From an uncultured Curtobacterium sp. (GTDB taxonomy: Bacteria > Actinomycetota > Actinomycetes > Actinomycetales > Microbacteriaceae): DNA of 8,986 nucleotides. Location of the stretch: contig CAJYIG010000400.1 of NCBI GenBank assembly GCA_913774725.1, positions 1-8,986 of the forward strand, read 5' to 3'. How positions within the stretch are numbered: position 1 is the first letter of the stretch; each line of letters begins with the position of its first letter. Below the pieces are notes generated by a model. It had not been told where the DNA came from and searched no databases. It was given only the letters and a program-made list of their open reading frames with translations. The translations under genes were made by a program, and so were the position numbers. Positions 6,272-8,986 of this stretch are shown one piece after another.

Positions 6272-6842
6272 CACCCTTCCGACGTTCGCTGGAGCCGAGC
6301 TGCACCTGCACGTGAGTGGGGCGGTCGCAGCATCGCTCGTGCCCTGGTGGATCAACTGGTTGCGCTTCACGTCGCCGGAGGTCGTCGTCAACGTCTCCGT
6401 CTCGACGCACGCGACAAGGTTCGTGAGTACCGACGCCGTACGCGCGCTCGCGAACGGAGAAGTCTGGCTCGACGAATGGGAACAGGACGCACTGCCGCAC
6501 TCCTGGAGGGACGGCCGCACGGGGAGGTCCGAGTGCATCATCGTGTTCCCGGCATCGCTCGACACGATCATGCGCCTCGCGCAGGGCCGAGCGGACTCCC
6601 CGGCGCTCATGATGATGCAGTTGACCGAACTGCCGGTCATCATCGCTGACGTGTCCCCGGCGTCTAACGCGGTCATCGACCATTGGCGCACGTTGCTCCT
6701 CCAGCGCCCGAACGTCGTCTTCGCGCCGGCGGTCGACACGCCGCGGGCCGACGACCGGAGCACGACGCAGAGCGGCTTCAACCTCCCGGGTGCGCTCGCT
6801 CTGGCGAATGACCGCCTTGCGCGTCCTGCCGGACGAGCCTGA
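6264..6842 (+). CDS. LinD-like HFCD flavoprotein, peptidyl-cysteine decarboxylase
   Basis: The protein has 192 residues, near the 181 of EpiD. HFCD proteins bind FMN; EpiD and CypD oxidatively decarboxylate the C-terminal Cys of the precursor to an enethiol, the half of AviCys that then reacts with a dehydroalanine. Seen here: a flavin-binding N-terminal beta strand and loop (LHLHVSGAVAA, 13-23), FVS (53-55) and LDEWEQDALPHSW (69-81) with H79 as the likely catalytic His. PASLDT (96-101) replaces PASANT, and SPASNAVID (131-139) sits where EpiD has PxMNxxMW, keeping P and N. The start is ATG 6264 behind GGAAGG (6250-6255), overlapping the L stop by 8 bp. It is the last gene of the cluster and fits the CLIC end of the precursor. 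A phosphopantothenoylcysteine decarboxylase is unlikely given the context and altered motifs. Confidence 0.85.
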   Translation: MPDTLPTFAGAELHLHVSGAVAASLVPWWINWLRFTSPEVVVNVSVSTHATRFVSTDAVRALANGEVWLDEWEQDALPHSWRDGRTGRSECIIVFPASLDTIMRLAQGRADSPALMMMQLTELPVIIADVSPASNAVIDHWRTLLLQRPNVVFAPAVDTPRADDRSTTQSGFNLPGALALANDRLARPAGRA

Positions 6843-6887
6843 CCGTCTCGGCTCTCCTCCCGGTCGTCCGGCCGAGCGCACTGCCGC

Positions 6888-6901
6888 GCATCGAAGGATG
6901 C
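6888..6901 (+). terminator. Weak hairpin after the linaridin operon
   Basis: GCATC (6888-6892) and GATGC (6897-6901) form a 5-bp stem with a GAAG loop, 45 nt after the linD stop. An outer pair, CTCGGC (6847-6852) with GCCGAG (6871-6876), lies just before it. Neither has a T-tract. No stronger terminator is visible before the tRNA gene. Confidence 0.25.
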
Positions 6902-6906
6902 CTCGC

Positions 6907-6932
6907 TTGCCGCTCCGGTGGACCGCTAGACT
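6907..6932 (+). promoter_or_regulatory. Candidate promoter of the tRNA-Ser gene
   Basis: TAGACT (6927-6932) is a good TANNNT -10 box, 40 bp before the tRNA gene. TTGCCG (6907-6912) could be the -35 but the spacer is only 14 nt, so the -35 is doubtful. Confidence 0.4.
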
Positions 6933-6972
6933 GCCCGGGACACGGTCACGTCTCGCCACGTGGTCGTGTCAT

Positions 6973-7057
6973 GGAGGGTTGTCCGAGCGGCCGATGGAGC
7001 CTGTCTTGAAAACAGGTGGGCAGTGATGTCTCGTGGGTTCGAATCCCACACCCTCCG
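6973..7057 (+). tRNA. tRNA-Ser (anticodon UGA)
   Basis: A full class II cloverleaf can be drawn. The acceptor stem GGAGGGT/ACCCTCC is perfect (6973-6979 with 7050-7056) and the discriminator is G7057. The anticodon stem is CCTGT/ACAGG (7000-7004 with 7012-7016) with loop CTTGAAA and anticodon TGA at 7007-7009. A long variable arm lies at about 7017-7032. The T arm is GTGGG/CCCAC with loop TTCGAAT (7033-7049). UGA reads UCA and other UCN codons, and the long variable arm is the serine identity element. The 3' CCA is not encoded (CGC follows), so it must be added enzymatically. The GNAT start codon is 3 nt away. Confidence 0.97.
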
Positions 7058-7060
7058 CGC

Positions 7061-7591
7061 ATGAGCACCGGGACCCGCCTCCGACTGATCGAGCTGTCCG
7101 ATGCAGCCGAGCTCGCCACGATCGTCCGCGCGAGCGCCGATCACTTGCGGCCGTTCGAGCCGACGCGGCCGGACAGCTACTTCACCGAGGCCGGGCAGCG
7201 CGCGACGATCGGCGTCCTGCTCGCTGCCGCGCAGAGGGGCGGCTCGGTGCCCTTCGTGATCGTGGGGGACGACGACGAGTTGCTCGGCCGGATCACCCTG
7301 AGCGGTGTGACCCGTGGTGCCCTGCAGTCGTGTGCGCTCGGGTACTGGATCCGTGCCGACCGGACGCGGCAGGGGCACGCGACCCGTGCGGTCGGGCTCG
7401 CGGTCGACTACGCGTTCCGGGAGCTCGGGCTGCACCGGGTGCAGGCGGAGACCCTGCCGGAGAACACCGCGTCGCAGCGGGCGCTCGAGCGGAACGGCTT
7501 CGAGCGGTACGGCTTCGCGCCGCAGTACATCCGCATCGCGAGTGAGTGGCGCGACCACGTCATGTTCCAGGTGCTCGCCCCCGGCGCCTGA
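7061..7591 (+). CDS. GNAT family N-acetyltransferase (RimJ/RimL type)
   Basis: The protein has 176 residues. It should transfer an acetyl group from acetyl-CoA to an amine, most often a protein N-terminus in the RimJ/RimL branch, though small molecules are also possible. It begins with the family's usual strand TRLRLIELSD (5-14). The acetyl-CoA pyrophosphate loop is RTRQGHATRAV (101-111), matching R/QxxGxA. The C-terminal signature ENTASQRALERNGFERYG (134-151) and HRVQAE (125-130) are typical. ATG 7061 is chosen because family homology starts at residue 5; the open frame extends upstream only through the tRNA. No Shine-Dalgarno is possible, since the tRNA ends at 7057. Expression may come from the tRNA transcript after 3' processing. 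A 67-nt nested hairpin begins 10 nt after the stop. Confidence 0.9.
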   Translation: MSTGTRLRLIELSDAAELATIVRASADHLRPFEPTRPDSYFTEAGQRATIGVLLAAAQRGGSVPFVIVGDDDELLGRITLSGVTRGALQSCALGYWIRADRTRQGHATRAVGLAVDYAFRELGLHRVQAETLPENTASQRALERNGFERYGFAPQYIRIASEWRDHVMFQVLAPGA

Positions 7592-7600
7592 CTCGCTCGC

Positions 7601-7667
7601 GTCGAACCACGAAGGCGACATCGAACCAACGCGAGCACGTGGTTCGATGTCGGGAACGTGGTTCGAC
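7601..7667. repeat. Nested inverted repeat between convergent genes
   Basis: The outer arms are GTCGAACCACG (7601-7611) and CGTGGTTCGAC (7657-7667), 11 bp and perfect. The inner arms are CGACATCGAACCA (7616-7628) and TGGTTCGATGTCG (7640-7652), 13 bp and perfect, around an 11-nt loop. AAGG and GGAA separate inner from outer arms as a symmetric 4x4 internal loop. The motif TCGAACCA thus occurs four times in two orientations. Lying between the GNAT stop and the stop of the minus-strand regulator, it probably ends transcription from both sides. It may also be a REP-like element. No T-tract is present. Confidence 0.75.
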
Positions 7668-7698
7668 ACGGAGGCTACCCGCGCCCGATGCTCAGCGC

Positions 7699-8526
7699 TC
7701 AGGGACGGGCGCCGAGGGCGGCGAGCTCCGCTCGGGTGCGGGCACCGTGCTTCCGGAGCAGGTTCGCCACGTGGTACTTGACCGTGTTCGGGCTGATCCC
7801 GAGTCCCTCGGCGATCTCCCGGTTCCCGACGCCGGTCACCACGAGCCGGAGCACGTCGCGCTCGCGCTCGGTCAGCCCGCTGTCGTCGGGCAGGTCCACC
7901 GCCCCGGGTGCGGGATCGAGGGGGAGTGAGATGTCGAGCGTCGAGCCCCACCCCGGCGTGGAGTCGACGCGCATCGTGCCGTCGAGGGCGACGACCCGCT
8001 CGGCGATCGGCCGGACGGCGTCGTCGTGGGTGTCGAGCGTGCCGGCGCCGTCGTCCCGCAGCTGCATGAGCAGGTTGCGCCCGTCGCAGTCCCACTGGAT
8101 GCGGACCCGTCGGGCGACCCCGTCGTCGACCAGTGCGAGCACGGCCGTCCGGACGATGGCCCGGGCGCTGTGGGCGACGTCCCCGGGCAGGGCCCTGCCG
8201 GTTGCCGGCGGCTCGACGAACTGCACGTCGAGGTCCCCGAACCGGACGAGCGGGCGGAGGTCGGCCCGCAGCCGTGAGAACGCGCCGGTGACGGGCTCGA
8301 GCAGTGTGCTCCGCTGCCGGTCGGTCACCGTCCGGAGTTCGACGAGTGCAGCGGAGGCGATCTCGACGGCCTCGGCGCGGGCAGCGGCGTCGGACAGGCG
8401 GTCCGCGCGCAGGGCAGCGAGGACCGACTCGAGGGTCAGCGCGTGGCGGTCGGCCTGCTCCGCGACCGTCCGCGCGTGCTCCGACGCCGCGATCCGGCTT
8501 GCTGGTGCGTCCGATCCCGTCTCCAC
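7699..8526 (-). CDS. LuxR-type HTH regulator with degenerate histidine-kinase ATPase domain
   Basis: The protein has 275 residues from the chosen start. Residues about 11-95 form a helical region resembling a dimerisation domain but lacking the ER..H.D phospho-acceptor motif. Residues about 113-203 form a HATPase_c domain: RDDGAG (157-162) is the G1 box and PGWGSTLDISLPL (191-203) the G2 box, while the N-box (ARAIVRTAVLALVDDGVARRV, 121-141) lacks the usual Glu and Asn. Residues 217-270 are a LuxR-type HTH (LTERERDVLRLVV, NREIAEGLGISPNTVKYHV, NLLRKHGARTR). A single protein thus replaces a kinase/regulator pair, or the ATPase fold acts as a ligand sensor. The longest start is GTG 8568, but GTG 8526 is preferred: it sits 8 nt behind TAGGTT on the minus strand, giving a leaderless mRNA, and leaves the upstream palindrome outside the gene. 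It is divergent from hxlB. Confidence 0.8.
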   Translation of the reverse strand: METGSDAPASRIAASEHARTVAEQADRHALTLESVLAALRADRLSDAAARAEAVEIASAALVELRTVTDRQRSTLLEPVTGAFSRLRADLRPLVRFGDLDVQFVEPPATGRALPGDVAHSARAIVRTAVLALVDDGVARRVRIQWDCDGRNLLMQLRDDGAGTLDTHDDAVRPIAERVVALDGTMRVDSTPGWGSTLDISLPLDPAPGAVDLPDDSGLTERERDVLRLVVTGVGNREIAEGLGISPNTVKYHVANLLRKHGARTRAELAALGARP

Positions 8527-8534
8527 GAGGACCG

Positions 8535-8540
8535 AACCTA
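8535..8540 (-). promoter_or_regulatory. -10 box for the minus-strand regulator gene
   Basis: On the minus strand TAGGTT (8540 down to 8535) fits TANNNT and is 8 nt from GTG 8526. No good -35 is seen. It supports the shorter, leaderless start and would be internal to the gene if the start at 8568 were used. Confidence 0.4.
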
Positions 8541-8563
8541 CCCGTCCCACCCGGATGGACGGT

Positions 8564-8581
8564 CCCACTCGATCGGGTGGG
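8564..8581. promoter_or_regulatory. 18-bp near-palindrome in the divergent promoter region
   Basis: CCCACTCGATCGGGTGGG pairs at 8 of 9 symmetric positions around a CGATCG centre; T8569/G8576 is the only break. A further half-site, CCCACCCG (8546-8553), is the exact inverse of CGGGTGGG (8574-8581). The repeated half-sites between divergent genes suggest a dimeric operator, perhaps for the adjacent LuxR-type protein (inference). Confidence 0.45.
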
Positions 8582-8636
8582 CGGACTGCCTGCTCGGGCA
8601 GCGGCGCGATCGACTCGACGCGAGGAGCATCGAGCC

Positions 8637-8986
8637 ATGGCCACCACGACGACAGCCGACGCCCTCGGGCTGATCGGCGACGAGCTCCAGGACCTGATCG
8701 CCGCCGTCAGCGGTGCCGACCAGGTGCCGTTCGAGCGCGCCCTCGACCTGCTGTCCGGCGCCGAGCGCGTCTTCGTGCACGGCGCCGGTCGCTCGGGCCT
8801 CGCACTGCGGATGACCGCGATGCGCCTGATGCACCTCGGGCTCGACGTGCACGTCGTCGGCGAGGTCACGACGCCCGCGATCCGGCAGGGCGACCTGCTG
8901 CTCGTCGCGAGTGGCTCGGGCACGACGAGTGGCATCGTGCAGGCGGCACGGACCGCGTCGGACGTCGGCGCGCGGGTGCTCGCCGT
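8637..8986 (+). CDS. hxlB: SIS-domain protein, 6-phospho-3-hexuloisomerase-like (3' truncated by window)
   Basis: The first 116 residues are visible. 6-phospho-3-hexuloisomerase converts 3-hexulose-6-phosphate to fructose-6-phosphate in the ribulose monophosphate pathway, which traps formaldehyde. The SIS sugar-phosphate fold is clear: an N-terminal helix (ADALGLIGDELQDLIAAV), then VFVHGAGRSGLALRMTAMRLMHLG (47-70) with the phosphate-binding GAGRSG, then GDLLLVASGSGTTSGIV (84-100) with the SGSGTT loop. The wording VHGAGRSGLALRMTAMRLMHLGL is characteristic of HxlB rather than GutQ or KdsD. The start ATG 8637 has GAGGAG at 8622-8627, spacing 9 nt. The partner 3-hexulose-6-phosphate synthase is not in the window and may lie downstream. 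It shares a short divergent control region with the LuxR-type regulator, a likely controller. Confidence 0.85.
   Translation, partial: MATTTTADALGLIGDELQDLIAAVSGADQVPFERALDLLSGAERVFVHGAGRSGLALRMTAMRLMHLGLDVHVVGEVTTPAIRQGDLLLVASGSGTTSGIVQAARTASDVGARVLA

Noticed and set aside
6973..7057. tRNA-Ser as an integration site for a mobile island carrying the linaridin genes
   Set aside because: No second copy of the tRNA 3' end, integrase or transposase is visible in the window. The idea needs flanking sequence.
6926..8935. A 669-codon open frame on the minus strand
   Set aside because: It crosses the tRNA, the GNAT gene and the LuxR-type gene in another frame, is low-complexity Arg/Pro/Ala-rich, and shows no domain. 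It is a GC-rich shadow.
1..8986. CRISPR arrays, rRNA genes, insertion sequences
   Set aside because: No regularly spaced direct repeats, rRNA sequence or transposase-like protein was seen.

Overview
The window is GC-rich bacterial DNA with dense, often overlapping genes, SD-poor starts beside TANNNT -10 boxes, and tRNA-Ser without an encoded CCA. This points to a high-GC actinobacterium. The house-keeping proteins look most like Microbacteriaceae (Curtobacterium-like), but that is an impression from reading, not a search result.

Layout. (1) 1-443: the 3' end of a Cof-type HAD phosphatase. (2) 535-3286: a translationally coupled three-gene operon (GTGA and ATGA overlaps) encoding a small HTH/DUF3887-like regulator, an ABC ATPase and a polytopic membrane partner. 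(3) 3287-6842: the most interesting region, which I read as a compact type A (cypemycin-like) linaridin RiPP cluster. It has a promoter and a structured leader of about 330 nt. These are followed by a 57-residue precursor ending GSTICLIC, a strong hairpin, and then three overlapping genes: linH-like (HTTM-type membrane domain fused to an alpha/beta hydrolase), linL-like (one TM segment plus an FFAPNPG motif) and linD-like (HFCD flavoprotein cysteine decarboxylase). (4) 6973-7591: tRNA-Ser(UGA) with a GNAT acetyltransferase start codon only 3 nt behind it. (5) 7601-7667: a striking nested inverted repeat between convergent genes. (6) 7699-8526 (minus): a protein joining a degenerate histidine-kinase ATPase domain to a LuxR-type HTH. 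It is divergent from (7) 8637-end, a 6-phospho-3-hexuloisomerase-like SIS protein that runs off the window.

How the genes work together. The precursor supplies a leader with a QAFANSAL motif and a core beginning after PAM. LinH and LinL are expected to dehydrate Thr residues, and possibly epimerise residues, at the membrane. LinD oxidatively decarboxylates the C-terminal Cys so that an AviCys ring can form with the Cys of the CLIC tail. No N-methyltransferase (CypM), dedicated transporter (CypT) or protease gene is seen. The ABC operon just upstream is a candidate exporter or immunity system, but it appears to be a separate transcription unit. The hairpin after the precursor would let precursor mRNA exceed enzyme mRNA.

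Limits: family names come from motifs recognised by eye, and no database or structure search was possible. The comparison with cypemycin precursor is from memory.
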